Shown: positions 43,362 through 52,009 of the stretch, in pieces
Layout: each line of letters opens with the position of its first letter
Numbering within the stretch: position 1 is the first letter of the stretch
Origin: Methylocystis bryophila
GTDB lineage: Bacteria > Pseudomonadota > Alphaproteobacteria > Rhizobiales > Beijerinckiaceae
Reading direction: 5' to 3'
Length of the DNA stretch: 64,000 nt
Assembly (NCBI RefSeq): GCF_027925445.1
Contig: NZ_AP027149.1
Coordinates: 992,001-1,056,000, forward strand
Notes under the pieces: generated by a model
Told to the model about the DNA's origin: nothing
Seen by the model: the letters and a program-made list of their open reading frames with translations, nothing else
The model's database searches: none
Position numbers and translations under genes: made by a program

Positions 43362-44624
43362 CTATAGGTGTAGCTGCGGGCCGCCAGCCGGCTTGCGAGA
43401 CGATCCGGGGCCACCGAGCCCGCGCATCACAGCATAGATCCCAAGGAGCGCGGCCGCGAAGCCCGAAGCGGCGCCCACCCCTAGCGCCCAGCGCGGCCCG
43501 AAATTGTCTGCCGTCCATCCAATGATAGGGGCGCCGATCGGCGTGCCCCCAAGCGCGATGCCGATGCGCAGCGCCATCACCCGTCCCCGCATCGCTGGCT
43601 CGGTCGAAAGCTGCATCAGGCTGTTCGTCGTGTTCGTGAACGTCAGGGCGGCAACGCCGATGACGACGAGCGCGATCGCGAACACCCAGTAGCTCGGCGC
43701 GAGCGCGGCGAAAGTGCAGCCCAGTCCGAACAGGCCTGCGCCGGTCACCAGCAGGCCGAACCGCGCCTCGGCGCGACCGGCGCTCAACAATGCGCCCGCG
43801 ACCGTCCCGATCGCCATGATCGACGACAGCAGGCCATAACTGCGGGCGTCGGCGTGGAAGACGCCGACCGCCATGGTCGAGATGAAGATTGGGAAGTTCA
43901 GGCCGAAGGTCCCGATCAGGAAGAGCATCACTAAAATGGCCTTGAGGTCCGGCCGTCCCCAGGCGAAGCGCAACCCTTCGATGAAGCTACCTTTGGCGTG
44001 GGGCGCCCGGGCATTTGGACAAAGCTCGGCAACGCGCAGGAAGGCGAGAGAGACCAGTACCGCGACGAAGGAGAAGCCGTTTAGCAGGAAGGCCCAGCCG
44101 GCGCCGATCGCGGCGATGAGCACGCCCGATACGCCCGGCCCGATCATCCGCGCGGCGTTGAACGAGGTCGAGTTGAGCGCGACCGCATTGTGGAGATCCT
44201 CGTCCCCGACCAGTTCGGCGACGAAGGTCTGGCGCACGGGGGCGTCGAACGCCGCCGCGCTGCCGAACAGGAAGGCGAAGACATAGACGTGCCAGAGCTG
44301 GACGATCCCGGCGACGGTGAGGATCCCCAGCGCCAGCGAGAGGCCGCCCATCGTCGCCTGTGTTGCGATCAGCAGCTTGCGCTGGTTGAAGCGGTCGGCT
44401 GCGGAGCCTGTCCAGGGCAGGAGGAGGAACTGCGGCGCGAACTGCAGCGCCATCACCAGGCCGATAGCGGACGCGTCGTGATCAGTCAGCTCAGTAAACA
44501 CCAGCCAGTCCTGCGCCGTCCGTTGCACCCAGGCGCCGACATTGGAAACGAAGGCGCCGCCTGCCCAGAGCCGATAATTGAACCCGCGCAGGGACCGGAA
44601 GACGCCCGAAAACGGGGCTTTCAT
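43362..44624 (-). CDS. MFS transporter, DHA3/EntS-like exporter
   Basis: 420 residues with about twelve membrane segments. The start FRSLRGFNYRLWAGGAFVSNVGAWVQRTAQDWLV and the loop between segments 2 and 3 (GSAADRFNQRKLL) are typical of the EntS/TetV-type branch, which exports siderophores or drugs. Its ATG overlaps the stop of the small membrane-protein gene (ATGA). It is the last gene of an operon whose first gene is a MarR regulator, so an efflux role under that regulator is inferred. Confidence 0.92.
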   Translation of the reverse strand: MKAPFSGVFRSLRGFNYRLWAGGAFVSNVGAWVQRTAQDWLVFTELTDHDASAIGLVMALQFAPQFLLLPWTGSAADRFNQRKLLIATQATMGGLSLALGILTVAGIVQLWHVYVFAFLFGSAAAFDAPVRQTFVAELVGDEDLHNAVALNSTSFNAARMIGPGVSGVLIAAIGAGWAFLLNGFSFVAVLVSLAFLRVAELCPNARAPHAKGSFIEGLRFAWGRPDLKAILVMLFLIGTFGLNFPIFISTMAVGVFHADARSYGLLSSIMAIGTVAGALLSAGRAEARFGLLVTGAGLFGLGCTFAALAPSYWVFAIALVVIGVAALTFTNTTNSLMQLSTEPAMRGRVMALRIGIALGGTPIGAPIIGWTADNFGPRWALGVGAASGFAAALLGIYAVMRGLGGPGSSRKPAGGPQLHL

Positions 44625-44950
44625 GGCTGCTCGGGCCTATTGCCGCCGTGGAAACGACCGAAATGTCGGGCGGAAAAGAGCGCGATCAGGAGCGCGCCGG
44701 CCCCGCACGCAAGCGCGTCCGCCGTGTTTCTCAATCCGAAATCGCCGACGCGGCACACAAGGACATAGCCGACGACGAGATTGAGAAAGCCCCAGAGCAC
44801 ATTGACGGTCGACGTCGATAGCCCTTCTCCCGGCGGCCTGGCGAACGGGCTCTGGAACGGCCTGCCCATCATGCCGCTGACGAAATGGGGGATCGCGTTC
44901 GCCAGGAAGACGCCGCCGAAGAAGTAGGACAGGAGAGAAAGCCACGGCAT
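44621..44950 (-). CDS. Small membrane protein of unknown function
   Basis: 109 residues from ATG 44950. Hydrophobic segments at about 3-20 (WLSLLSYFFGGVFLANAIP), 47-66 (VNVLWGFLNLVVGYVLVCRV) and 76-94. HFVSGMMGRPFQSPFARPPGEGLSTSTVNV sits between the first two and looks conserved in style. Stop-start coupling to the MFS gene and one-base spacing from the isochorismatase-fold gene place it in the same operon. No known function. Confidence 0.8.
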   Translation of the reverse strand: MPWLSLLSYFFGGVFLANAIPHFVSGMMGRPFQSPFARPPGEGLSTSTVNVLWGFLNLVVGYVLVCRVGDFGLRNTADALACGAGALLIALFSARHFGRFHGGNRPEQP

Positions 44951-44951
44951 G

Positions 44952-45518
44952 TCATGCGTTCCTTTTCGGCAGGAGGTCGATGATCTCCCGCGTCGCGCCG
45001 GATTCGCCGAGGCGCGGGAAGACCTTGCCGATGCTGTAGTCATGCGCCTCGGGCCGCATGTCGGTCATGGCGTCGGTGGTGAGGGTGACGTTGAACCCCT
45101 GCTCGTAGGCCTGGCGCGCGGTCGCCTCGACCCCCGTTCCCGTCGCGACGCCGGCGATCACCACCTGGGTGACGCCGCGCGCTTTCAACCGGACTTCGAG
45201 GTCAGTATTGGCAAAGGCGCCCCAGCTCCGCTTCGTCACCACGATATCGCCGGGTTGCCGGTCCATCTCAGGGATGAGGTCGGTCCAGCCTTCCGGAAAG
45301 GCGCCGGTCTGGCGGAGCGGCTGTTCCGTCCGGCCCGGGGCGACGCCGGCGACGTTGACGAGCGCCACCGGCAGCCCGCAGGCGCGGAAAACCCCGGCCA
45401 GCGTGCGGGCGTTTTCCACGACATCGCGGATCGCCGGGAGGCCCGGCATGCCGACGATCCCCTTCTGCAAATCGACGATGATCAGGGCGGTGTTCGGGTC
45501 GAGCGTGGTGAGCGCCAT
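44952..45518 (-). CDS. Isochorismatase-fold hydrolase lacking the cysteine nucleophile
   Basis: 188 residues. Asp16 in LIIVDLQKG and Lys96 in VVTKRSWGAF match the catalytic Asp and Lys of the cysteine-hydrolase superfamily. The third position, Cys in most amidase-type members, is Gly129 here (GVATGTGVEATAR). True isochorismatases such as EntB and PhzD also have Gly there and cleave a vinyl ether without a covalent intermediate, so an amidase role is less likely than an isochorismatase-like one. Substrate unknown. Confidence 0.88.
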   Translation of the reverse strand: MALTTLDPNTALIIVDLQKGIVGMPGLPAIRDVVENARTLAGVFRACGLPVALVNVAGVAPGRTEQPLRQTGAFPEGWTDLIPEMDRQPGDIVVTKRSWGAFANTDLEVRLKARGVTQVVIAGVATGTGVEATARQAYEQGFNVTLTTDAMTDMRPEAHDYSIGKVFPRLGESGATREIIDLLPKRNA

Positions 45519-45575
45519 TGGGAGTATCCTTTCGCATGCTGGATGGCTCGCTCGGGCGTGAGCCCGGAGAAATTT

Positions 45576-46028
45576 TCAATCGTCGACAAGCCGCCTGAGC
45601 AGTTCGACGGCCTCCGTCAGCTGGTTCTGCTCCTGCGGCGACAGCCGCGCCTGGAGCCTTCGGGTCAGCCAGTCCTGCCGCGCAGCACGCCCTTCATCGA
45701 TCCATTTTCGGCAAGCGTCGGTGAGCGACAGAAGAGTCTGGCGCCCGTCCGTCGGGTCCGGGGCGGCGATCACCAGGCCCGCCGCCTCGAGCGGAGCGAT
45801 CACCGCGCCCATCGATTGCGGGCGCATTCCTTCAAGCCGGGCGAGGCTCGACGTTGTCGCGGGTCCTTCGCGTTCGAGCCGCAGCAGGACCGACACCTGC
45901 GACGGCGTCAGGTCGCCGGGAGTGGCCTGTTCCCGCAGACGGCGCTTCAGCTTGCCAACGAGGGCCCGGATTTCTGTCGCAAGGGCGGAAGCGCGGGCGA
46001 TCTCGGAGTCACGGGAAGCTGTGGACAT
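45576..46028 (-). CDS. MarR family transcriptional regulator
   Basis: 150 residues from ATG 46028 (46043 is also open). Winged-helix core: LTPSQVSVLLRLEREGPATTSSLARLEGMRPQSMGAVIAPLEAAGLVIAAPDPTDGRQTLLSLT, with the recognition helix MRPQSMGAVIAPLE and the DGRQ wing. It is the first gene of a minus-strand operon (isochorismatase-fold, membrane protein, MFS). MarR proteins usually repress their own promoter until a phenolic or other small ligand binds; the likely operator lies at 46029-46080, where TATGAAGTTAAACTTTACAG-like AT-rich sequence is present. Confidence 0.93.
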   Translation of the reverse strand: MSTASRDSEIARASALATEIRALVGKLKRRLREQATPGDLTPSQVSVLLRLEREGPATTSSLARLEGMRPQSMGAVIAPLEAAGLVIAAPDPTDGRQTLLSLTDACRKWIDEGRAARQDWLTRRLQARLSPQEQNQLTEAVELLRRLVDD

Positions 46029-46212
46029 AACCCATCGTTGCATAATAAAGGCAAACTGTAAAGTTTAACTTCATATATGTGGGTAGCTAGGTCTTCTGGC
46101 GATGGGCGCCGTAGCCAGTTTGGCCAGCTTCACCCATCGGGGCCGGATACAATCTTGAAATGCCCGCGCCGCTTTGGCATAGAGGCCCTTCCGCGCCCGT
46201 TCGGCGCGATGC

Positions 46213-46302
46213 GGAGACGTGGCCGAGAGGCTGAAGGCGACGGTTTGCTAAATCGTTATAGGGGAAACCCTATCGTGGGTTCGAATCCCACCGTCTCCGC
46301 CA
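46213..46302 (+). tRNA. tRNA-Ser (GCU)
   Basis: Acceptor stem GGAGACG (46213-46219) pairs with CGTCTCC (46292-46298), then G and encoded CCA to 46302. Anticodon GCT in GGTTTGCTAAATC, long variable arm TATAGGGGAAACCCTATC and T arm GTGGGTTCGAATCCCAC. Class II with GCT means tRNA-Ser. Confidence 0.97.
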
Positions 46303-46576
46303 ACTACCGATTACACGCCATGACGCGGTGACGACCTTGAAGCCGGCACGCTCGTCCGCGCGGGCGATCCAAGCCGGCGCGGCTGCGGATCCCCGCCGCG
46401 AAGCCTTCTGGTCCCGTTTCTCCAAGCCCGCCGCGGCGCCAAGTCATTGAAACGCCCACCTTTTCAAAGCGGGCGCCGTTCCGCGTCAAAACCGGGAGGG
46501 CCCAATTTCCCCTTGGCGGTGGAATCGGCGATCGCCGAGCCTAAGTATTCACCTGGGCGAAAGGGCAGGGGGAGAG

Positions 46577-47689
46577 ATGAGCGGAAGCGGCGTCGAGCTT
46601 TCAGCGCTCGTGCTGCAGGGCGGTGGCGCGCTGGGCTCATATCAAGCCGGCGCCTATGAGGCGTTGCTCGCCGCGGGCCAGCAGATCGATTGGGTGGCCG
46701 GGATTTCCATCGGCGCGATCAACGGGGCGATCATTTGCGGCAATCCGCCGGAGCGCCGCGTCGAGCGACTGGCGGAGTTCTGGCGTCGGACCTCGAGCGT
46801 GGTCACGATGACGCCGCTCAATGGCCAAGCGGGGATCGTCAAGATTTTCGACGAGTCGAGCGCGGCCGTCACCGCGACCTTCGGCGCGCCGGGATTCTTT
46901 CGTCCGCGGCTGCCGCCGACGCTGCCAGGCTTTCCTCATCCGCCAGAGCTGTTGAGCGTGTACGACACGGAGCCTTTGCGCCAGACGCTGCTGTCGCTTG
47001 TCGATTTCGATCTCCTCAACTCCGGGGCGGTTCGCTACAGCGTCGGCGCGGTCAATGTGAAGACCGGCAATTTCCGCTATTTCGACACGGCGCGCGAGCG
47101 GATCGGCCCCGAGCATGTCATGGCCAGCGGCGCGCTGCCCCCGGGCCTGCCGATGATCGCGATCGAAGGAGACTATTACTGGGACGGGGGCGTCGTCTCG
47201 AACACGCCGCTGCAATATGTGCTCGACTACGAGCGGCCGCTACGGGACATGCTGGTGTTTCAACTCGACCTTTTCAGCGCGCGAGGCCAGCTGCCGGAGA
47301 CTTTGCTCGAGGTCGCTCAGCGCGAGAAGGACATTCGCTATTCCTCGCGCACCCGCATGAACACCGACCTGATGTGCCGGTTGCATAATCTCAGTCGCGC
47401 CATCGCGCGCCTCGGCCCGAAGGTGGCGGAGACGCTAAAGGATGATCCGGACTGGCGCATATTGAACGAAGCCGCGCATGAGGACTCGACGACCATCGTG
47501 CATCTCATTCATCGACGCGCGGTGGGCGAAGGCGCCTCGAAGGATTACGAATTCTCTCGTTTCACGATGGAGCGCAATTGGGGCGACGGCAAGCTCGACG
47601 TGCAGAAGACGCTCAACCATCCCGATTGGCTCAATCGCAAACGCGCCCCAGGAGAGGTGGTGACGCTGGATTTGACGAAAGACGAATAG
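46577..47689 (+). CDS. Patatin-like phospholipase with DUF3734 tail
   Basis: 370 residues. Oxyanion loop VLQGGGALGSYQAGAYEAL near 12-30, nucleophile elbow GISIGAING near 42-50 (Ser44 approx.), and the Asp of the dyad in YYWDGGVVSNTPLQY near 196-210. The C-terminal part (REKDIRYSSRTRMNTDLMCRLHNL, and IHRRAVGEGASKDYEFSRFTMERNW) matches the DUF3734 extension found in this group. Such proteins act on acyl esters; the in vivo lipid is unknown. No signal peptide, GGGAGAG ribosome site upstream. Confidence 0.93.
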   Translation: MSGSGVELSALVLQGGGALGSYQAGAYEALLAAGQQIDWVAGISIGAINGAIICGNPPERRVERLAEFWRRTSSVVTMTPLNGQAGIVKIFDESSAAVTATFGAPGFFRPRLPPTLPGFPHPPELLSVYDTEPLRQTLLSLVDFDLLNSGAVRYSVGAVNVKTGNFRYFDTARERIGPEHVMASGALPPGLPMIAIEGDYYWDGGVVSNTPLQYVLDYERPLRDMLVFQLDLFSARGQLPETLLEVAQREKDIRYSSRTRMNTDLMCRLHNLSRAIARLGPKVAETLKDDPDWRILNEAAHEDSTTIVHLIHRRAVGEGASKDYEFSRFTMERNWGDGKLDVQKTLNHPDWLNRKRAPGEVVTLDLTKDE

Positions 47690-47752
47690 AGCCGAAATCT
47701 CTCCAGGCGCCCGATGCGGGAGTCGAGATCGTCACGGCCAAAGGAGTTTTCC

Positions 47753-49525
47753 ATGAAGAAGGCGGTGAAATGGGCTCTCGGGATCACAGCCGTCGCCGGC
47801 GTCGCAGCCGCGGGCGCGATCTACGCGAATTGGAACGACTTCGTTCCGGTCGCGGCCATGGGGATCAATTATGTGCGCTATCTCAACGCGCCCAAAGGCG
47901 AGTTGACAGTCGAGACCGCGCCGGATTTCAGCGGCGCGAAAACATCGACCGCCGCCCCCTCTCTTCCCCCGGACGACGGCCTCTGGCCGAGCTACAACAA
48001 GACGCTCGCCTCCGATCGCTTCTCGTCCCTGAAAGAGATCAACCGCGAGAACGCGGGCCGGATAAAAGTGCTCTGCACTTATGACACAGGCCAGCACACG
48101 GGCTTCAACTCAGGCCTCCTCATGGTGGATGGCGCGCTGCTCTTTGCAACCGAATTCGACACGTTTTCGATCGACCCGATCACCTGCCGCGAGAACTGGC
48201 GCAAGCATGAGAGCTATGCGCCAGCGACGCCGCAAGCGGTCAATCGCGGCGTCGCCTATCTCGACGGGCGCGTATTCCGAGGCACGCAGGACGGGCGCGT
48301 GCTCGCCTATGATTTCAAGAGCGGCGAACGGCTGTGGCAGACCGCGATCGCTGACCCGAAGAGAAGCGAGAGCGCGCCCGCAGCCCCCATCGCCTGGAAT
48401 GGCCTCGTTTTCATCGGCAACGCTGGCGGCGATTTCAAAGGCGTGAAGGGCCGCATGTATGCGCTCGACGCGGCGAGCGGGCGCATCGTCTGGGAATTCT
48501 ATCTTGTTCCCAAGCAGCCGGGCGATGAGACCCGCGGCCCAGACGGCGCCTCTCCGCTCGACGTCTCCACTTGGGACGTGAGCAAAGGCTCGCCGATCTC
48601 GGGCGGCGCGACCTGGACCTCTTACTCGCTCGATCGCGAGAAGGGGCTGCTTTATGTGCCGGGCGGCAATCCCGGACCGGATTTCGCCGCCATGCTGCGC
48701 GGCGGGGCCAATCTTTACACGGGCTCGGTCGTCGTTCTCGACGCGAAGACCGGCGCCTATCGCAGGCATTTCAAAATCGTGCCCAAGGATTGGCACGACT
48801 GGGACGTCTCCAGCGCGCCCGTGCTCGTCACCTCCGCCTCCGGCAAGCGGTTGATGGTCGTCGCGCCCAAGGACGGACATCTCTACGGCTACGACCTCGA
48901 CACGGGAGAGCAGCTCTACCGGCTTCCCGTGACCAAGGTCGAGAACGCCGACGCCCCCTTCTCGATTGGCAAGAGCGTGCACTTCTGCCCCGGCTCGGTC
49001 GGCGGAAACGAATGGAACGGACCGGCCTACGACCCTGAGAACAATCTCATCCTCGTCGGCGAGGTGCAGTGGTGCACCTCCGTGAAGCTGGAAACGGAAA
49101 AGAAACTCGAAGCTTCCGCGAAATTCACGCCCTGGTCGGGGGAGGATTCCATGAATCCCTTCAACATGTGGGGTCACGCCGATCCCGTCTTCGACTGGGC
49201 GGGATGGCTCTATGCGGTCGACGCCGACAGCGGCCAGTGGCGATGGCGCGCCAAGACCAACTATCCCGTGCAGAGCGGCGTCACGCCCACCGCGGGCGGC
49301 GTCGTTTTCTTTGGCGACATGGCCGGCAATCTTTATGCTCTCGATACAGACACGGGCCGCAAGCTCTGGGGCGAGAAGATCGGCGGCGCGGTGGGCGGCG
49401 GCGTCATCACTTTCGCCACGCCGCAGGGTCAGCGCGTCGCCGCCGCGACGGGACTGACGGAAGTTCTGTGGCCGACCGAGATCACTACGGCCAAAGTTTC
49501 GGTGCTTGGCCTCGCTGAGCATTGA
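47753..49525 (+). CDS. Membrane-anchored quinoprotein (PQQ-type beta-propeller)
   Basis: 590 residues from ATG 47753 (AAAGGAGTTTTCC upstream). One N-terminal hydrophobic segment at 8-25 (signal or anchor), then an eight-bladed propeller with repeated W-motifs such as AYDFKSGERLWQTAI, YALDAASGRIVWEFYLVP, LYAVDADSGQWRWRAK and LYALDTDTGRKLWGEKI. GDFKGVKGRMYALD and HDWDVSSAPVLV resemble the PQQ-dependent alcohol dehydrogenase core. I see no cytochrome CxxCH domain and no clear vicinal cysteine pair, so PQQ binding and enzyme activity are probable but not shown. Confidence 0.82.
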   Translation: MKKAVKWALGITAVAGVAAAGAIYANWNDFVPVAAMGINYVRYLNAPKGELTVETAPDFSGAKTSTAAPSLPPDDGLWPSYNKTLASDRFSSLKEINRENAGRIKVLCTYDTGQHTGFNSGLLMVDGALLFATEFDTFSIDPITCRENWRKHESYAPATPQAVNRGVAYLDGRVFRGTQDGRVLAYDFKSGERLWQTAIADPKRSESAPAAPIAWNGLVFIGNAGGDFKGVKGRMYALDAASGRIVWEFYLVPKQPGDETRGPDGASPLDVSTWDVSKGSPISGGATWTSYSLDREKGLLYVPGGNPGPDFAAMLRGGANLYTGSVVVLDAKTGAYRRHFKIVPKDWHDWDVSSAPVLVTSASGKRLMVVAPKDGHLYGYDLDTGEQLYRLPVTKVENADAPFSIGKSVHFCPGSVGGNEWNGPAYDPENNLILVGEVQWCTSVKLETEKKLEASAKFTPWSGEDSMNPFNMWGHADPVFDWAGWLYAVDADSGQWRWRAKTNYPVQSGVTPTAGGVVFFGDMAGNLYALDTDTGRKLWGEKIGGAVGGGVITFATPQGQRVAAATGLTEVLWPTEITTAKVSVLGLAEH

Positions 49526-49660
49526 GGGCCGCCCGCCGGCGCGTAGGGCGATCGCGAACGAAGACGGGTCCTATATCTCCTTCATGACCTGAGCATAGGA
49601 AATCAGCGCGAAGCGGCCAAGCGGCGGAAAAACAGGGAAAGACGGGAGGAAGCGCGCTCG

Positions 49661-49996
49661 CTACTTTGGAGGCTTGGCGGAGCGGGCCCCGCCCATCAGC
49701 CTTTCCTCGTAGCCGATCGACCATTCGATGATGCGCGTCCAGAGCTCGGTCGACAGCTCCCCGGAAAGCCCATCACGCTTTGCCGCCTCGAGCACCCGCG
49801 CCAGCACCTCGTCGATGCGCTCCGGGACGCGCGCCGGAAGTTCAAGCAGCGGCTTGACGCGCGCGGCGCGCTCGATCTGACGCTGGCGCCTGGCCAGAAG
49901 CGCGACGATCTCATCGTCGAGGGCGTCGATTTGCCGCCGCACCTCCGCCATCTCGTCCTGCGGCGAAAGCGCGCCGTCGCCGGATGGTCTCTTCAT
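49661..49996 (-). CDS. Chorismate mutase, AroQ type
   Basis: 111 residues from ATG 49996, which overlaps the gatA stop (ATGA). VRRQIDALDDEIVALLARRQRQIERAARVK is the long first helix of AroQ with the catalytic Arg and Lys, and ERIDEVLARVLEAAKRDGLSGELSTELWTRIIEWSI the rest. It converts chorismate to prephenate for Phe/Tyr synthesis in the cytoplasm. Coupling to a tRNA amidotransferase gene is not functionally obvious. Confidence 0.9.
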   Translation of the reverse strand: MKRPSGDGALSPQDEMAEVRRQIDALDDEIVALLARRQRQIERAARVKPLLELPARVPERIDEVLARVLEAAKRDGLSGELSTELWTRIIEWSIGYEERLMGGARSAKPPK

Positions 49997-51489
49997 CGAG
50001 CCCACCAGGCCTCGGGCGGCTCGATCTTCGGCGCCGCCTGCTCCATTGTCGAGGCCAGCGCAAAGAGGCTCTCCTCGTCGAAAGGCTTGCCGATGAGCTG
50101 CAGCGCGAGCGGCAGGCCGTTCGAGGAAAGTCCCGCCGGCAGGGCGAGGCCGGGAAGCCCGGCCATATTCACGGTCACCGTGAAGACGTCGTTGAGATAC
50201 ATCTCGACCGGGTCGGCCTTGCCCTTCTCGCCAAAGGCGAAGGCCGGAGAGGGCGTCGCCGGCGTCAGCACCGCGTCGACCCCCGCCTCGAAGGCCTGGT
50301 CGAAGTCGCGCTTGATCAACGTGCGAATTTTCTGCGCGCGCACGTAATAGGCGTCGTAATAGCCCGCCGAGAGCACATAGGTTCCGATCATCACGCGTCG
50401 GCGCACTTCGGCGCCGAAGCCCTTGGCGCGCGTGTTCTCATACATCTCGTTCACGTCGCGGCCTTTCTCGCGCAGGCCGTAGCGCACGCCGTCATAGCGC
50501 GCGAGATTGGACGAGGCCTCGGCTGGCGCGATGATGTAATAGGCCGGCAGGGCGTAGCGCGTATGCGGCAACGAGATCTCGACGATCTCGGCCCCGGCGT
50601 CCTTGAGCCAGCGCGCGCCCTGGTCCCAGAGCGCGGAGATTTCGTCGGAGAGCCCGTCCAGCCGATATTCCCTGGGAATGCCGATGCGGCGGCCTTTGAC
50701 CGAAAGGCCGATCGCCGCTTCGTAGTCCGGCACGGGCGCATCGACGCTCGTCGTGTCCTTGGGATCGTGGCCCGCCATGGAGCCGAGCAGGATCGCCGCG
50801 TCGCGCACACTGCGCGCGATAGGGCCGGCTTGGTCGAGCGAGGAGGCGAAGGCGACGATGCCCCAGCGCGAGCAGCGGCCGTAAGTCGGCTTGACGCCGA
50901 CCGTGCCGGTGAAGGCCGCCGGCTGGCGGATCGAGCCGCCCGTGTCGGTCGCCGTGGCGCCGAGGCAGAGCCTGGCGGCCACCGCCGCCGAGGACCCGCC
51001 CGAGGACCCGCCGGGAACCATTCTCGCATCGTCGAAAACGCCGTTCTTTTTGCGACGCCAGGGCGAGACGACGGGACCAAAGGCGCTGGTCTCATTCGAC
51101 GAGCCCATCGCGAATTCGTCGAGATTGAGCTTGCCGAGCATCAGCGCGCCATCGCGCCGAAGATTGCCGCTGACGGTCGATTCATAGGTCGGCGTGAAAT
51201 CGTCGAGGATGCGGCTCGCCGCCGTCGTGCGCACGCCCTGCGTGCAATAAAGATCCTTGATCCCGAGCGGCAGGCCCTCGAGCGGGCGCGCCTCGCCCTT
51301 CGCCAAACGCGCGTCGCTCTCCTGAGCTTGCGCGAGCGCGAGTTCCGGCGTCTTGGTGATGAAGCAGTTGAGCAGATCGGCGCGCTCGATCGCTTCGACA
51401 TGGGCTTTCGCGAGCTCGCTCGCCGAAAGGCGCTTCGCGCGCAGGGCGTCGCGCGCTTCACTCAGGGAAAGATGCGTGGGATCCGACAT
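49993..51489 (-). CDS. gatA: Asp-tRNA(Asn)/Glu-tRNA(Gln) amidotransferase subunit A
   Basis: 498 residues. Amidase-signature enzyme that supplies ammonia from glutamine for Gln-tRNA or Asn-tRNA formation. LPLGIKDLYCTQGVRTTAAS holds the catalytic Lys, and GGSSGGSSAAVAARLCLGATATDTGGSIRQPAAFTG the two catalytic serines. It lies 149 bases after gatC, with a dispersed repeat between them. gatB is not next to gatA and is not in the window. Confidence 0.97.
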   Translation of the reverse strand: MSDPTHLSLSEARDALRAKRLSASELAKAHVEAIERADLLNCFITKTPELALAQAQESDARLAKGEARPLEGLPLGIKDLYCTQGVRTTAASRILDDFTPTYESTVSGNLRRDGALMLGKLNLDEFAMGSSNETSAFGPVVSPWRRKKNGVFDDARMVPGGSSGGSSAAVAARLCLGATATDTGGSIRQPAAFTGTVGVKPTYGRCSRWGIVAFASSLDQAGPIARSVRDAAILLGSMAGHDPKDTTSVDAPVPDYEAAIGLSVKGRRIGIPREYRLDGLSDEISALWDQGARWLKDAGAEIVEISLPHTRYALPAYYIIAPAEASSNLARYDGVRYGLREKGRDVNEMYENTRAKGFGAEVRRRVMIGTYVLSAGYYDAYYVRAQKIRTLIKRDFDQAFEAGVDAVLTPATPSPAFAFGEKGKADPVEMYLNDVFTVTVNMAGLPGLALPAGLSSNGLPLALQLIGKPFDEESLFALASTMEQAAPKIEPPEAWWAR

Positions 51490-51510
51490 GAAGTTATTCC
51501 GATCGCGGCG

Positions 51511-51630
51511 CTAGCGCGCTTGTCCCTCGACCACAATCGCTCGAGGACCAACAAATCGCGCCAGATGAAAAGGGTCGAGCGAATTCTGATCGCAAGAGTC
51601 CGCTCGCTTCAGCGGAACTTGTTCGAGAAC
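51511..51630 (+). repeat. Dispersed repeat, family A, diverged copy between gatC and gatA
   Basis: CTAGCGCGCTTGTCCCTCGACCACAATCGCTCGAGGACC...AATCGCGCCAGATGAAAAGGGT follows the first half of the family A element; the AGCATGTCC palindrome half is replaced by a diverged sequence. Confidence 0.6.
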
Positions 51631-51638
51631 GCCGCCCG

Positions 51639-51926
51639 TCATTCGACGACCTTGGGCACGACGAAGAATTGATCCTCGCGCTCCGGCGCGTTGACGAGAA
51701 TGTCCGAAGCCTTGCCGCCGTCGTTGACGACGTCCGCACGCTTTTTCATCTTCATCGGCAGCACCGAAGTCAGCGGCTCGACTCCCGAGACGTCGACGGA
51801 GCTCAGCTCCTCGACGAAGGCGAGAATGGCCGAGAGCTCACGGCCCAGCCGCTCGACCTCGGCTTCCTCGACCTTGATGCGGGCGAGATGCGCAATGCGA
51901 TGGACGAGCGCCGGGTCGACCGTCAT
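51639..51926 (-). CDS. gatC: Asp-tRNA(Asn)/Glu-tRNA(Gln) amidotransferase subunit C
   Basis: 95 residues from ATG 51926; the open frame continues upstream but MTVDPALVHRIAHLARIKVEEAEVERL is the usual N-terminus. DVSGVEPLTSVLPMKMKKRADVVNDGG and PEREDQFFVVPKVVE are typical of GatC, which wraps around GatA and stabilises the GatCAB complex. First gene of gatC-gatA-chorismate mutase. Confidence 0.95.
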   Translation of the reverse strand: MTVDPALVHRIAHLARIKVEEAEVERLGRELSAILAFVEELSSVDVSGVEPLTSVLPMKMKKRADVVNDGGKASDILVNAPEREDQFFVVPKVVE

Positions 51927-52009
51927 GAGGGGCTCCACTCTGGGGTTTCTGGCGCTATAGCATCGCCGCCTTTCACGGCGCAATGCGGCGCGGACGAATG
52001 GGGCGGCTC

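Noticed and set aside
43166..43414. Minus-strand frame of 82 codons between the hybrid kinase and the MFS gene
   Set aside because: The start lies inside the MFS 3' end in another frame and there is no ribosome site. The tail (PKPRPFITAKLDKAPKRM) looks protein-like and may be a remnant, but I could not tie it to any family.
44952..45518. Reading the isochorismatase-fold gene as an inactive pseudogene because the Cys is missing
   Set aside because: True isochorismatases such as EntB and PhzD also have Gly at that position, and Asp16 and Lys96 are kept.
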